A DNA stretch of 64,000 nucleotides. Origin: Faecalibacterium longum CLA-AA-H243. Lineage in GTDB: Bacteria; Bacillota; Clostridia; Oscillospirales; Ruminococcaceae. The notes under the pieces were generated by a model. It was not told the origin of the DNA. It ran no database searches and saw only the letters and a program-made list of their open reading frames with translations. Position 1 is the first letter of the stretch. The number at the start of each line of letters is the position of its first letter. The position numbers were made by a program, and so were the translations under genes. The stretch is from the NCBI RefSeq assembly GCF_020687245.1, contig NZ_JAJEQG010000008.1, forward strand, positions 26,697-90,696, read 5' to 3'. This document shows positions 8,822 through 17,223 of the stretch, piece after piece.

Positions 8822-9090
8822 TGCTGCGTACGTGTGTACGCAGCAGTCGGCTTTCTCTGTACGCACGTACGCAGCGATTGACCGAAAACGCGCCATATAA
8901 GGGGCTTTGGTTGGTGGTCAAAACGACCACCAACCAACCCCATAGCGTTAAGTGCCGGAAAGCGGCACTTGCCAGCATCCACCCAAATCCCCAAAATGGG
9001 AATCAGTGTGAGATGGCCGTTATCAGACCGTCTATCTGCCTGTTACCATTTTGGTAACAGGCAAAACCAGTGGGTCAAAATGACCCACTG
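8822..9090. other. Cluster of five hairpins plus GTACGCA iterons: candidate oriT or replication origin
   Basis: The gap between primase and relaxase genes holds five perfect inverted repeats: 8822-8845 (10-bp stem, GTGT loop), 8907-8937 (13-bp stem), 8950-8970 (8 bp), 9037-9063 (12 bp, TTT loop) and 9068-9090 (10 bp, AAA loop). GTACGCA also occurs at 8836, 8859 and 8867, with an inverted copy at 8825-8831. A further hairpin (CCAGT...ACTGG) spans 9181-9215 and another (CAGCAGC/GCTGCTG) 9247-9263. Position between replication and relaxase genes suits an origin of transfer or replication. No known nick site was recognised. Confidence 0.55.
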
Positions 9091-9278
9091 AAAAAGCCGG
9101 ACGAGCTGCGGGCAGGGATTCGCAAATCGTTGCTTGTCAGCTTGCCCGGTGCAGGAGTGCAGAGGGTGCAGCCCTTTGCCCCAGTGATATGATGCTGTGC
9201 GTCATATGCTACTGGGTATTATCTGGCGCAAAACGGCGGCAGATTCAGCAGCTTCGCTGCTGCGTTCTCCCTGCCAAG

Positions 9279-10529
9279 ATGTTGAAACGGAGGGATGTCT
9301 ATCTGAAGTTAACACGACACAATGGACGAGCCGGAGCACACGGCACCTATAACCCAAAGCACAATGACCGCAGTTTTAACCTTGCTAACAGTGAGCACAT
9401 CGACCCGGAACGAGCCAAGGGCAACATCTACTGGGACTGCTTTCACGGTTTCCGTTCGGCTCTCGACCCGCAAGACCCGGATGATTTGGCTGCGACTTTC
9501 TCGGATGTGGAACGGCAGTTCTACGAAACCCACTACACGGCCTTTGTTGAAAGCCAGAACGAACGCAACGCCAAGATCCGGCACACGGAGCGCAACCGCT
9601 CCATTCCTGACCTGCTGTCCAGCCGCAAGACCTGTCCGGAAGAGACCATCTACCAACTTGGAACGCTGGATGAACACGCTTCGGCAGAGGACTTGCTGAA
9701 CATCGTCACCGAGTTCATTGACGAGTTCAAGACTAAGTTTGGCGAACACGTTCACGTTCTGGACTGGGCGCTGCATCTGGACGAAAGCACACCCCACATC
9801 CACGAGCGTCATGTGTTCGACTGCGGGAACAAGTACGGCGAGGTGGCACCCCAGCAGGAAAAGGCATTGGAAGTGTTGGGCTTCAACCTGCCCGACCCGG
9901 ACAAGCCCCTCAGCCGCCGCAACAACCGCAAAATCACCTTCGATGCAGCCTGCCGGAAGATGCTGTTTGAAATCGCCAAACGTCATGGTCTGGAATTGGA
10001 GGAAGAAGCGGAGTACGGCAACCGCAAGTATCTCGAAAAGCAGGACTTCATCCTTGCCAAGCAGAAGGAGCAGCTTGCCGCCCAGCAGAGCAAGCTGGAC
10101 GAACTGACCCTGAAAGTTTCGGATATGGAGACCCTGCTGGAAAATGTTTCGGCTGCGGCCTATGACAAGGCGGTGGAGGTCGTGACGGACGTGGTACGCA
10201 CCGAGACCCGCAAGGAAGATATGCGGATGATCGAGGACACGAAGAAGTGGGTGCTGTCGCCAGAGAGAAAGGCTCCCAAGGTTACACGGGAGTACACTGC
10301 CAAACATCTGGACACTGTGCTGGACAAGTTTCTCAAGACCATGCAAACCACCACTACCCGCTTGCAGGAGAAGCTGCTGAAGCCGGAAGTCCGGCAGAAG
10401 GGCAAGGAGCAGGTCAAGGAGAAAGCACGAGATTCCGTTCTGCAACTGCTGAACCGCTTGCAGGCAGAACAGGCACAAAACAAACCAGCGGCACAACCCC
10501 GCACACAGGAGGGGCACTCGGAAATCTGA
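9279..10529 (+). CDS. MOB_V-like (Mob/Pre) relaxase
   Basis: Relaxases nick oriT and pilot single-stranded DNA during mobilization. The N-terminus has an HNGRAG motif followed by NSEHIDPERAKGN, like motif I of Mob/Pre proteins. The metal-binding three-His motif HLDESTPHIHERH lies near residues 165-177. The C-terminal third (about 255-417) is charged and predicted coiled-coil. The start is uncertain: ATG 9279 has no clear ribosome site, whereas GGAGGG at 9289-9294 is well placed for a CTG codon at 9303. The subfamily call comes from motifs alone; a MobA/MobL (MOB_Q) assignment fits less well. Confidence 0.8.
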   Translation: MLKRRDVYLKLTRHNGRAGAHGTYNPKHNDRSFNLANSEHIDPERAKGNIYWDCFHGFRSALDPQDPDDLAATFSDVERQFYETHYTAFVESQNERNAKIRHTERNRSIPDLLSSRKTCPEETIYQLGTLDEHASAEDLLNIVTEFIDEFKTKFGEHVHVLDWALHLDESTPHIHERHVFDCGNKYGEVAPQQEKALEVLGFNLPDPDKPLSRRNNRKITFDAACRKMLFEIAKRHGLELEEEAEYGNRKYLEKQDFILAKQKEQLAAQQSKLDELTLKVSDMETLLENVSAAAYDKAVEVVTDVVRTETRKEDMRMIEDTKKWVLSPERKAPKVTREYTAKHLDTVLDKFLKTMQTTTTRLQEKLLKPEVRQKGKEQVKEKARDSVLQLLNRLQAEQAQNKPAAQPRTQEGHSEI

Positions 10530-10594
10530 ACCTCATCGGGAGAGTTCGGAGCAGAAAGCTGGCACTTTCTGCCCCGGCACCCGGTTACAAGGAT

Positions 10595-10894
10595 ATGGAG
10601 GTGCAAGTGAAAGAAGTTTGCGTTTGCGAAGCAATGAAGTCCCCAGTGGGGACTTTAAGCAACGGAACGGTCTTGCGTCAGCAAGATGGAGGGACTAAGT
10701 CCCGACAAGTTCCGATTTGGCAAAAGAGTAATCTGACCTTGGAGGAAGCGGCGGCTTACTCTGGGATCGGTATCAATAAACTGCGGTCAATGACCGATAG
10801 CGATGAATGCAAGTTCGTCCTTTGGAACGGAACCAAACGGCTGATCAAACGCCGTAAGCTGGACGAATATCTGGACAAGGCATTCTCGATCTGA
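10595..10894 (+). CDS. Excisionase-like helix-turn-helix protein
   Basis: The C-terminal 60 residues (LTLEEAAAYSGIGINKLRSM, then FVLWNGTKRLIKRRKLDEYL) match Tn916-type Xis/MerR-like winged-helix proteins, which bend att DNA and steer integrase toward excision. The start is uncertain: ATG 10595 lies too close to AAGGA, and GTG 10607 or ATG 10634 are alternatives. The gene ends 107 bp upstream of the integrase, the usual xis-int arrangement. Confidence 0.8.
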   Translation: MEVQVKEVCVCEAMKSPVGTLSNGTVLRQQDGGTKSRQVPIWQKSNLTLEEAAAYSGIGINKLRSMTDSDECKFVLWNGTKRLIKRRKLDEYLDKAFSI

Positions 10895-10921
10895 TGCGGT
10901 TCAAAAATTGACCGTTTGATG

Positions 10922-10961
10922 TTGCAGGGAGTCTTGCGTCATGGTATACTCATGGCGTAAG
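10922..10961 (+). promoter_or_regulatory. Integrase promoter with overlapping palindromic operator
   Basis: TTGCAG (10922-10927), 17 bp, TATACT (10945-10950). The -10 box lies in the centre of an imperfect palindrome (CTTGCGTCATG at 10933-10943 with CATGGCGTAAG at 10951-10961; 9 of 11 pairs). A repressor bound here would block integrase transcription. Confidence 0.65.
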
Positions 10962-11001
10962 GCTCCTTTTCAACATTCTGTGAATGAAAAGGAGAGTTTA
11001 T

Positions 11002-12234
11002 ATGCAAAGACGTAAAGATAATAAAGGCCGTGTTTTGAAGGATGGCGAGGTCTACCGCAAGAGCGATGGGCTGTATATGTACCGTTGGACTGCGAAAAAC
11101 GGAAAACGCCATACCATCTATGATGCAACCTTGGAGGGGCTGCGCGAAAAGGAAGAGAAGATCCAGCACGACTTGGCAGATGGCCTCCGCATCCCGGAGT
11201 GCAGCCTGACCCTGAATGACCTGTTTGAACTGTGGCGTAAGAACAAGGTGGGCTTGAAAGAGCATACCTTCGCCAATTACGTTTATATGTACAATCGGTT
11301 CGTCCGGGATGAGATCGGCATGATGAAGCTCAAGGACATTCGCAAGTCGGATATCCGCAGCTACTACAATGGCATCGTCCGCAATGGCAAGATGGCGTTG
11401 AACACGCTGGAAACCATCCAGAATGTTCTCCATCAGGTCTTTGCGGTGGCGGTGGACGATGAGTACATCCGTGTGAATCCCACGGATGGTGTCCTGACGG
11501 CCATTAAAGCCGCCCACCAGTACGAAACGCCCAAACGACACGCTCTGACCCTGCCCCAGCAGCAGGCGTTTCTGAATTTCATCAAGAAAACGCCGAAGTT
11601 CCAGCACTGGCTCCCGATGTTCACCTTCATGCTGGGTACCGGATGCCGCATCTCGGAAACGGTTGGCCTGTGCTGGGGTGACATCGACTTCGAGAGTGGG
11701 TTTATCACCATCCAGCACAATCTGGTGTACCATGACCACGAGGTCGGTGGCTGCTATTTCACCATGTCCACCCCCAAGACTGCCGCCGGTAAGCGGGCAA
11801 TTCCAATCTTGCCCGAAGTGCGGAAAGCGCTGGAGCAGGAACGCACCAACCAGCAGGAGCTGGAACTGGTATGCGAATACGAAATCGACGGAATCTCGGA
11901 CTTCGTATTCCTGAACCGCTTCGGCCAGCCGCAGAATCCGCAGACGGTCAACCGCGCCATCAAGCGCATCAGTGTGGCCTACAACGAAGCCGAGCTGGAA
12001 AAGGCCGAAAAGGAAAAGCGGGAACCGCAGCTGCTGCCGCCTTTCTCCTGCCATAATCTCCGGCACACATTCTGTACCCGGCTGTGCGAAAATGAGACCA
12101 ACCTGAAGATCATTCAGGATATCATGGGACACCGGGACATCAGCACCACGATGGAGATTTACGCAGAAGCCACCAAGGAAGCCAAAGCCCATTCCTTTAC
12201 AAATCTGAACGGTAAACTGGGCATTTCGGTCTGA
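11002..12234 (+). CDS. int: Tyrosine site-specific integrase, Tn916 type
   Basis: This 410-residue recombinase has an N-terminal arm-binding domain (about 1-60, VYRKSDGLYMYRW), a core-binding SAM-like domain (70-165) and a catalytic domain. Catalytic residues are visible: R216 (GTGCRISE), H351-x-x-R354 (HNLRHTF), H377 (MGHRD) and nucleophile Y387 (STTMEIY). ATG 11002 is favoured by AAGGAG 8 bp upstream; the frame extends back to 10984. It is the last gene before the right attachment site and is expected to recombine the 30-bp repeats. Confidence 0.95.
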   Translation: MQRRKDNKGRVLKDGEVYRKSDGLYMYRWTAKNGKRHTIYDATLEGLREKEEKIQHDLADGLRIPECSLTLNDLFELWRKNKVGLKEHTFANYVYMYNRFVRDEIGMMKLKDIRKSDIRSYYNGIVRNGKMALNTLETIQNVLHQVFAVAVDDEYIRVNPTDGVLTAIKAAHQYETPKRHALTLPQQQAFLNFIKKTPKFQHWLPMFTFMLGTGCRISETVGLCWGDIDFESGFITIQHNLVYHDHEVGGCYFTMSTPKTAAGKRAIPILPEVRKALEQERTNQQELELVCEYEIDGISDFVFLNRFGQPQNPQTVNRAIKRISVAYNEAELEKAEKEKREPQLLPPFSCHNLRHTFCTRLCENETNLKIIQDIMGHRDISTTMEIYAEATKEAKAHSFTNLNGKLGISV

Positions 12235-12239
12235 AATCT

Positions 12240-12272
12240 ACTACACCAACTACTACACCACTTTTACACCAA
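12240..12272. promoter_or_regulatory. Right integrase arm-type sites
   Basis: Three near-tandem copies lie directly after the integrase stop: ACTACACCA at 12240-12248 and 12252-12260, and TTTACACCA at 12263-12271, about 12 bp apart. They match the sites inside the left end at 1994-2089. Confidence 0.7.
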
Positions 12273-12388
12273 ATTGCCGGTAAGTTGTGGAGAGTTGCGT
12301 AGGGTGACGTACGGGAGCAGGAAAAAGAAAGCCGCATGGATAGGCTTATAAAGGAAAATAAAGCCATTTGTGAGCCTTCCTTGACCTG

Positions 12389-12418
12389 TCCCCACGATGA
12401 AGCCGATTGAGCAGTAAA
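12389..12418. repeat. attR: right 30-bp direct repeat
   Basis: This is a perfect copy of 1903-1932 lying 154 bp after the integrase stop codon. It carries the last codons of lysS without the rest of the gene, as expected for the distal attachment site. The hairpin terminator just outside it (12441-12486) was probably the original lysS terminator. Confidence 0.92.
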
Positions 12419-12440
12419 TTTCCAATTTAAGCGAAACAAA

Positions 12441-12486
12441 GCCTGAAACTTCTTGATGTACCGAGAAGTTTCAGGCTTTTTCTTTT
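12441..12486 (+). terminator. Terminator just outside attR
   Basis: GCCTGAAACTTCT (12441-12453) pairs perfectly with AGAAGTTTCAGGC (12464-12476), followed by TTTTTCTTTT. It was probably the native lysS terminator before insertion and now stops integrase transcription. Confidence 0.85.
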
Positions 12487-12511
12487 GATGGATTTCCAAC
12501 GAAAATTGCGC

Positions 12512-12532
12512 CATACGCCAATTTTACGCCAA
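12512..12532. repeat. ACGCCAA double repeat, right copy
   Basis: CATACGCCAATTTTACGCCAA, a near copy of 2250-2271. It lies outside the element. Apart from this motif, 12533-12718 holds nothing I can assign. Confidence 0.4.
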
Positions 12533-12718
12533 ACGATGTATGATTTTGTGCAGAGCAAAAAGAGCGTTGTTCGGGTTTGACGTAAGAAGCGGGTGTGTGG
12601 TGGATGAGTGCAGACCTGCAAAGGGTTGCATCAGGAAGTGGCTTTATATATTTGCAAACGGACAGCTGAAACTTTCCACCGCAGAAGAAGTAAATGTGAA
12701 AAACATGGAGGTTTCCTT

Positions 12719-12970
12719 ATGAACAAACGGCTTTCTTGCCGTTACAATATGGATACCAATCGGGTGGAAGCCTGGTTCGAGGGTGGCACTACCCTTGCTA
12801 TCGACTGCATCGCCGTCGAGGACGAGTACGGCAACACCCCGGCACAGCGGGCAGAACTGGACTGGCTGCTCTACAACAAGCCCTTGGAGTATGCGCAGCT
12901 TGTGCTGGGTGGGGAGATCGAGCATTATCTCTCCCTCAGCTGTGACCACGGCAGGCTGAAAGATCAATGA
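12719..12970 (+). CDS. Small unknown protein, mobile-element type
   Basis: This 83-residue protein (starts MNKRLSCRYNMDTNRVEAWF) has a clear GGAGGT ribosome site and ends before a hairpin. It contains an Asn/Asp-rich beta-type N-terminus and the segment AELDWLLYNKPLEYAQLVLGG. It resembles short DUF6061-like proteins that I recall next to mobile elements in Clostridia, though I cannot verify the family. It lies between attR and the sucrose operon and may be left over from another insertion. Confidence 0.6.
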   Translation: MNKRLSCRYNMDTNRVEAWFEGGTTLAIDCIAVEDEYGNTPAQRAELDWLLYNKPLEYAQLVLGGEIEHYLSLSCDHGRLKDQ

Positions 12971-12981
12971 CATAACAAACA

Positions 12982-13020
12982 CAGCCCCGCTTTGGCGAAG
13001 GAGAAGCCAAAGCGGGGCTG
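12982..13020. terminator. Terminator-like hairpin between convergent genes
   Basis: A perfect 15-bp stem (CAGCCCCGCTTTGGC with GCCAAAGCGGGGCTG) has only weak T tails. It lies between the small ORF and the convergent sucrose hydrolase gene. Confidence 0.6.
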
Positions 13021-13054
13021 TATTCAATGAAGGAGAAATGAAGGAAATATCAGA

Positions 13055-14530
13055 TTACAGGTCCAGTTCAAACTGCTCCACCGTAACAGTTGCTTTGCCA
13101 TCGGCAGCAAAGGTGATGCCATCGGCAGACTGCGGGGTGTAGATCCATGCGGTCATGGTTTGCTCACCATCGTTGACAAAGACCTCCACGCTGTTTTTAT
13201 CCAGCAGAATGCGGAGCTTGAGCGCACCGTTCTGGCTGCGTACTTTGCAGCTGCGGCTGTGAACGATGTCTGCACGGGAACCGGCATGGCTGCGGTCCAG
13301 CGTCAGCTCGGAGGTGTAGGGGTCGTAGGTCAGGCTGGTGTGATGGTCTGCGTCAGCAGCCAGTTTCAGGGTAAAGGAACGGTATTCGCCGGGCTGCACC
13401 GTGACGGTCAGGTCGGCCACCCGACCCTTGATACCTTCCAGAGAGGTTTCGTTTTGCACCGTCACATTTTCGTGGAAGGTTCGCTTACCGTGGACGGCAT
13501 CCAGCTCCCGCACCGGGGTCTGAACGATGCGCCCGTCCTTGATGTGCAGTTCGCGCGGGCAGATGGTCTGCCCGAACCACTTGCAGCCCTGCGGCTTATC
13601 CTCGGTGTCCGACCAGGTCTGCAGCCATGCGGTCATGAGCCGGCGGCCATCCGGGGCAAGGGTGGTCTGGGTAGCGTAGAAGTCGATGCCGCTGTCCATC
13701 TGCTGCACGTTTTCCCTGGTGAATGTGTGGGTGGCTTCGTCGTAGCTGCCGATGAAGGCGATCACGTTGTGACCGTTGTGGAACTCGCCCTTGGGCAGCA
13801 TCTCCATGGGCCCCAGCATCAGGACCTGCTTGCCGTCCAGCGGGAAGAAGTCCGGGCATTCCCACATTTTGCCGTACTGATTGTTGCAGCGTTCCAGCAC
13901 CGTGACAAAGTGCCAGTCGAAGCCGTCCTTGCTCTGGAACAGTGCTGCTGCGCCGCTGCCATCCTCGGCAAGGCAGACGGTGACGGCAGAGTAGGTGCCG
14001 TCAGCCTCCCGCCAGATCTTGGGGTCCCGGAAGTCGAACTTGCTGAAGCCTTCCGGCAGGTCTTTCTGGGTCAGCACCGGGTTGCAGGCAGGCTTTTCGT
14101 AGTTCAGTCCATCACCGATGGCAATGCTCTGGGTCTGGATGTCCCGCATCTCCCCATTGGGCTGCTTTTCTGCCACCACGCTGGTGTACATCAGCAGCTG
14201 CCTGCCGTCATCCATCTGGGTGGCAGAGCCGGAGAAACAGCCGGGGCCGTTATCTGCCGGGGAATCCGGTGCGAGCGCACAGGGCAGATACTCCCAGTGC
14301 AGCAGGTCGGTGCTGACGGCGTGACCCCAGTGCATGGGCGCCCACCGCACATCGTAGGGGTTATACTGATAGAACTGGTGATACTTCCCTTTATAATAAG
14401 AGAAGCCGTTGGGGTCGTTGAGCCAGCCCACATAAGGAGTCATGTGGTAGGCAGGGCGTTCCGCCGGGGAAATGGCAGCGCCATGCTCGGCCTCGTAGGC
14501 ACGGGCTTTTTGTAAAGTCAAATCGTTCAT
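13055..14530 (-). CDS. Sucrose/sucrose-6-phosphate hydrolase (GH32 beta-fructofuranosidase)
   Basis: This 491-residue cytoplasmic enzyme has all GH32 catalytic motifs: WLNDPNG with the nucleophile Asp near residue 40, FRDP with the transition-state Asp, and WECPDFF with the acid/base Glu. A C-terminal beta-sandwich (from about 340) completes the fold. No signal peptide is present, so it hydrolyses imported sucrose or short fructans inside the cell. The start at 14530 follows GGAGG. It is the last gene of the leftward sucrose operon, 24 bp after the binding-protein gene. Confidence 0.93.
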   Translation of the reverse strand: MNDLTLQKARAYEAEHGAAISPAERPAYHMTPYVGWLNDPNGFSYYKGKYHQFYQYNPYDVRWAPMHWGHAVSTDLLHWEYLPCALAPDSPADNGPGCFSGSATQMDDGRQLLMYTSVVAEKQPNGEMRDIQTQSIAIGDGLNYEKPACNPVLTQKDLPEGFSKFDFRDPKIWREADGTYSAVTVCLAEDGSGAAALFQSKDGFDWHFVTVLERCNNQYGKMWECPDFFPLDGKQVLMLGPMEMLPKGEFHNGHNVIAFIGSYDEATHTFTRENVQQMDSGIDFYATQTTLAPDGRRLMTAWLQTWSDTEDKPQGCKWFGQTICPRELHIKDGRIVQTPVRELDAVHGKRTFHENVTVQNETSLEGIKGRVADLTVTVQPGEYRSFTLKLAADADHHTSLTYDPYTSELTLDRSHAGSRADIVHSRSCKVRSQNGALKLRILLDKNSVEVFVNDGEQTMTAWIYTPQSADGITFAADGKATVTVEQFELDL

Positions 14531-14554
14531 GGAATCCTCCAAAGGAAAGAATTC

Positions 14555-16228
14555 TTATGCGTAGTAAGCATCCAGATATTTCTGCATAATGCCCAGATAG
14601 TCGGACAGGCCGTAGGCTTCCAGCTTGCTCAGATATTCGTTCCACTCTGCATCCGTAGTGCCGTTCATGATCCAGTTGGCCTTCTGCGTATTCATGTAGG
14701 TCTGCAGATCTGCCTGCAGGTTAGAGACCTGCTCGGTGTCCTCGTTGCTCATAAAGACATTGGGATAGACATAATCGTTGTTCATATCCGGGGTGTAGAT
14801 CTCCTTGATCCAGTCCAGACGATACTGTGCATCGTCCGGGCAGGTAACGTATACACCATAGTAATCATCCAGAACCGCCAGAGGCCCACTGACACACTGC
14901 GCTTCACGGACTTCCACGGGAGAAGCATCGCCCAGAGGAGCGTGCTTCAGCATGGGCTCGCCCTTATCGTTGGTGGACAGTTCAAAAATGTTAAAGCCTT
15001 CCGCATCGCCGTAGGTACCCCAGTTGTTCTGCGGAGACTGGAGGGGGGCGTACATCTGATCCAGCCATGCACAAACCAGTGCAGGATTAGCCGCCTTTGC
15101 GGTGACAACGCATCTGCCGCGGGCAAAGCCGCTGGTGAAAGAGCCGTTCTGCGGAGTGATATTTCGGGTGTCGGCGGTCAGGGCAGGCAGCGGCTCCCAG
15201 TCGGTCAGGTTGTCGATGTTGGCAACATCCCAGCTGAAGCAGACACCATAGCGGCCAGCCTTGCCCTTGGAAACATAGGTGGACCACTCCTGCGTGAAGC
15301 ACTCCGGGTCGATGAGCTTCTCGGCGTACAGCTTGTGCAGCCAGTCCAGACCATCGCGGTAGCCCTGCTGGGTGGCGGCACAGATGACTTTCCGGTCGTT
15401 GGTAACGGCAATATGACGGTCCTTGTCAGCGTCGCCGTAGCCTTCGCCAAAGCCATTGATGAGGATGCTGGGGTCCTGATCGCCGTTGTTGACGATGCAG
15501 GACATGGGGATGATGTCGCCGTCAATGCCATACTCTGCCTTGAGAGAAGCGGCGTTATCACGGAATGCCATCAGAACCTGCTCAAACTCGTCCACTGTGG
15601 TGGGCATCGACAGACCGAGGAAGTTCAGCCACTTGGTATTGATGAAGCTCATGTTGCCAATGGTCTGGATGGCGGTCTTTTCTGCGCCGAGCTGCTCGAT
15701 CCAGGGCAGTGCCCAGATGTGGCCATCGCTGTCGGTGCACATGGTGCGGTACTCCGGGTACTGCTCAAAGACCTTCTGGAGATAAGGCATATTGTTGTCA
15801 ATGTAGTCTTCCAGATTGAGGATGACACCCTGATCTGCGTAGCGCAGCAGATTGCTGTCGGTAAAATCAGCAGTAAAAACAAAATCCGTCAGGGTGTTGG
15901 GGTTGGACATATTCAGGGTGATCTTATCGCTCCACTGGTCGGACTGGATGGCGGTCCAGTCGATATGCACATTGGTCTGTTCTTCCAGACGCTTGAAGAT
16001 GGTGCGGTTGTTCGGCTCGGGTTCGCTGCCCACAGGGAAGCTGGTCATACCGGTAAAGGTGACCTTTTCGGACAGCGGAAATGTAACGGCACCAGTCACA
16101 TCCACAGCTGCGGCAGCAGAATTGTTGCTGCCGGTGGATTGGCCGCCGCCACAGGCAGACAGAGCAGCGGCAGAGCCCGCCAGAGCGCAGACCTTGAGGA
16201 AGTTGCGGCGAGAGATCAGCTTTTTCAT
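14555..16228 (-). CDS. ABC sugar importer, substrate-binding lipoprotein
   Basis: This 557-residue extracytoplasmic binding protein starts MKKLISRRNFLKVCALAGSA with a twin-arginine-like SRRNFLK motif and a lipobox ending LSAC, so it is probably membrane-anchored after lipidation. The large size and the lineage of its permeases (LplB/LplC) fit the family-1 YtcQ/LipO type. Given the GH32, fructokinase and GH13 genes nearby, the ligand is probably sucrose or a sucrose-containing oligosaccharide. The start at 16228 has GGAG upstream; the longer frame to 16342 lacks support. Confidence 0.88.
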   Translation of the reverse strand: MKKLISRRNFLKVCALAGSAAALSACGGGQSTGSNNSAAAAVDVTGAVTFPLSEKVTFTGMTSFPVGSEPEPNNRTIFKRLEEQTNVHIDWTAIQSDQWSDKITLNMSNPNTLTDFVFTADFTDSNLLRYADQGVILNLEDYIDNNMPYLQKVFEQYPEYRTMCTDSDGHIWALPWIEQLGAEKTAIQTIGNMSFINTKWLNFLGLSMPTTVDEFEQVLMAFRDNAASLKAEYGIDGDIIPMSCIVNNGDQDPSILINGFGEGYGDADKDRHIAVTNDRKVICAATQQGYRDGLDWLHKLYAEKLIDPECFTQEWSTYVSKGKAGRYGVCFSWDVANIDNLTDWEPLPALTADTRNITPQNGSFTSGFARGRCVVTAKAANPALVCAWLDQMYAPLQSPQNNWGTYGDAEGFNIFELSTNDKGEPMLKHAPLGDASPVEVREAQCVSGPLAVLDDYYGVYVTCPDDAQYRLDWIKEIYTPDMNNDYVYPNVFMSNEDTEQVSNLQADLQTYMNTQKANWIMNGTTDAEWNEYLSKLEAYGLSDYLGIMQKYLDAYYA

Positions 16229-16304
16229 GGTATTTTCTCCTTTTTCATGTTTCTTTTTTCGTGTAACAGATGAGCGTACCGGCTCATAAAATTCTGGAAT
16301 ATCC

Positions 16305-17210
16305 TCAGCCTTTAATGGAACCAGCCATGATGCCGGCATCAAAATACTTCTGGAAGAAGGGATACATCACCAGCAGCGGCAGACTGGAAATAATAATGGT
16401 TGCATATTTGAGCAGCTCTGCCATCTTCGCACGTTCGGCAGTACTTTGGATATCTGCGATCATGCCGGATTCCGGCTGGCTCTGGATCAGGATGGAACGC
16501 AGCACCAGCTGCAGCGGCTGCTTCGATGCGCTGTTCAGGTAGATCATGGCGTCAAAGTAGCTGTTCCACATCGCCACGAACTGCCACAGAGCCAGAACTG
16601 CCACCACCGGCATACAGACGGGCAGCAGGATCTTGAAGAAGTAAAGCATCTCGCTGGCTCCATCCACATCCGCAGCTTCACGCAGCTCACGCGGGATGCC
16701 TTGATAATAGGTACGGGCAATGATCATGTTCCACACGCTGAATGCTCCCGGCAGAATGACCGCCCACATGGAATCCAGCAGACCCAGATTGTTGATGAGC
16801 AGGTAGGTGGGGATCAGACCGCCGCTGAAAAACATCGTGATCACAAACAAGGCGTTGAAGATCTTTTTGCCTTTGAAGTCCGGCAGCGACATGGGATAAG
16901 CGGCAAGCATCGTCACAGCTACCGAGATGATGGTGAAGATGATCGAGTAAAGGATTGCGTTCTTGAAGCCGACCCAGATCTGCTTGTCCGAAACGACACG
17001 CTGGTAAGCATCCAGACTCCACTTGCTGAAATCAAAGGAGATGCCCTTGTTTTGCAGAGTGACCGGGTCCATAAAGGACGCGATGACGATGTAGATCATC
17101 GGAACGATGATCGCCAGCAGGAACAAGCCCAGAAGTGCGTAGCCGCAGTACAGGATGATCTTATCTTGTCTGGTGTAGAGGGCCATTTTTGATTTTTTCT
17201 GTTTTGCCAT
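16305..17210 (-). CDS. ABC sugar importer permease, LplC type
   Basis: This 301-residue inner-membrane protein has six predicted helices and the permease EAA loop (ELREAADVDGASEMLYFFKI) that contacts the ATPase. The C-terminus KYFDAGIMAGSIKG is typical of the LplC/YtcP group. The start at 17210 follows GGAGGGG. It is the middle gene of the operon, 13 bp after the partner permease. No ATP-binding subunit is encoded nearby, so a shared MsmX-like ATPase is presumed. Confidence 0.92.
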   Translation of the reverse strand: MAKQKKSKMALYTRQDKIILYCGYALLGLFLLAIIVPMIYIVIASFMDPVTLQNKGISFDFSKWSLDAYQRVVSDKQIWVGFKNAILYSIIFTIISVAVTMLAAYPMSLPDFKGKKIFNALFVITMFFSGGLIPTYLLINNLGLLDSMWAVILPGAFSVWNMIIARTYYQGIPRELREAADVDGASEMLYFFKILLPVCMPVVAVLALWQFVAMWNSYFDAMIYLNSASKQPLQLVLRSILIQSQPESGMIADIQSTAERAKMAELLKYATIIISSLPLLVMYPFFQKYFDAGIMAGSIKG

Positions 17211-17223
17211 GGTAAACCCCTCC

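Larger units (their letters stand above)
1903..12418. mobile_element. Integrative mobilizable element at lysS 3' end, carrying a riboflavin operon
   Basis: The element is bounded by 30-bp perfect direct repeats (1903-1932 and 12389-12418) that match the 3' end of lysS. Integrase arm-type repeats lie just inside both ends. The right half holds the mobility genes, all rightward: primase/helicase, relaxase, excisionase and integrase next to the right end. The left half holds a leftward six-gene riboflavin operon as cargo. The riboflavin half looks less G+C-rich than the flanking chromosome. There are no conjugation (type IV secretion) genes, so transfer would need a helper element. The boundaries are seen in the sequence; mobility is inferred. 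Confidence 0.9.

Noticed and set aside
8822..9090. CRISPR array
   Set aside because: The repeated structures are palindromes with different sequences and irregular spacing, and no cas genes are present.
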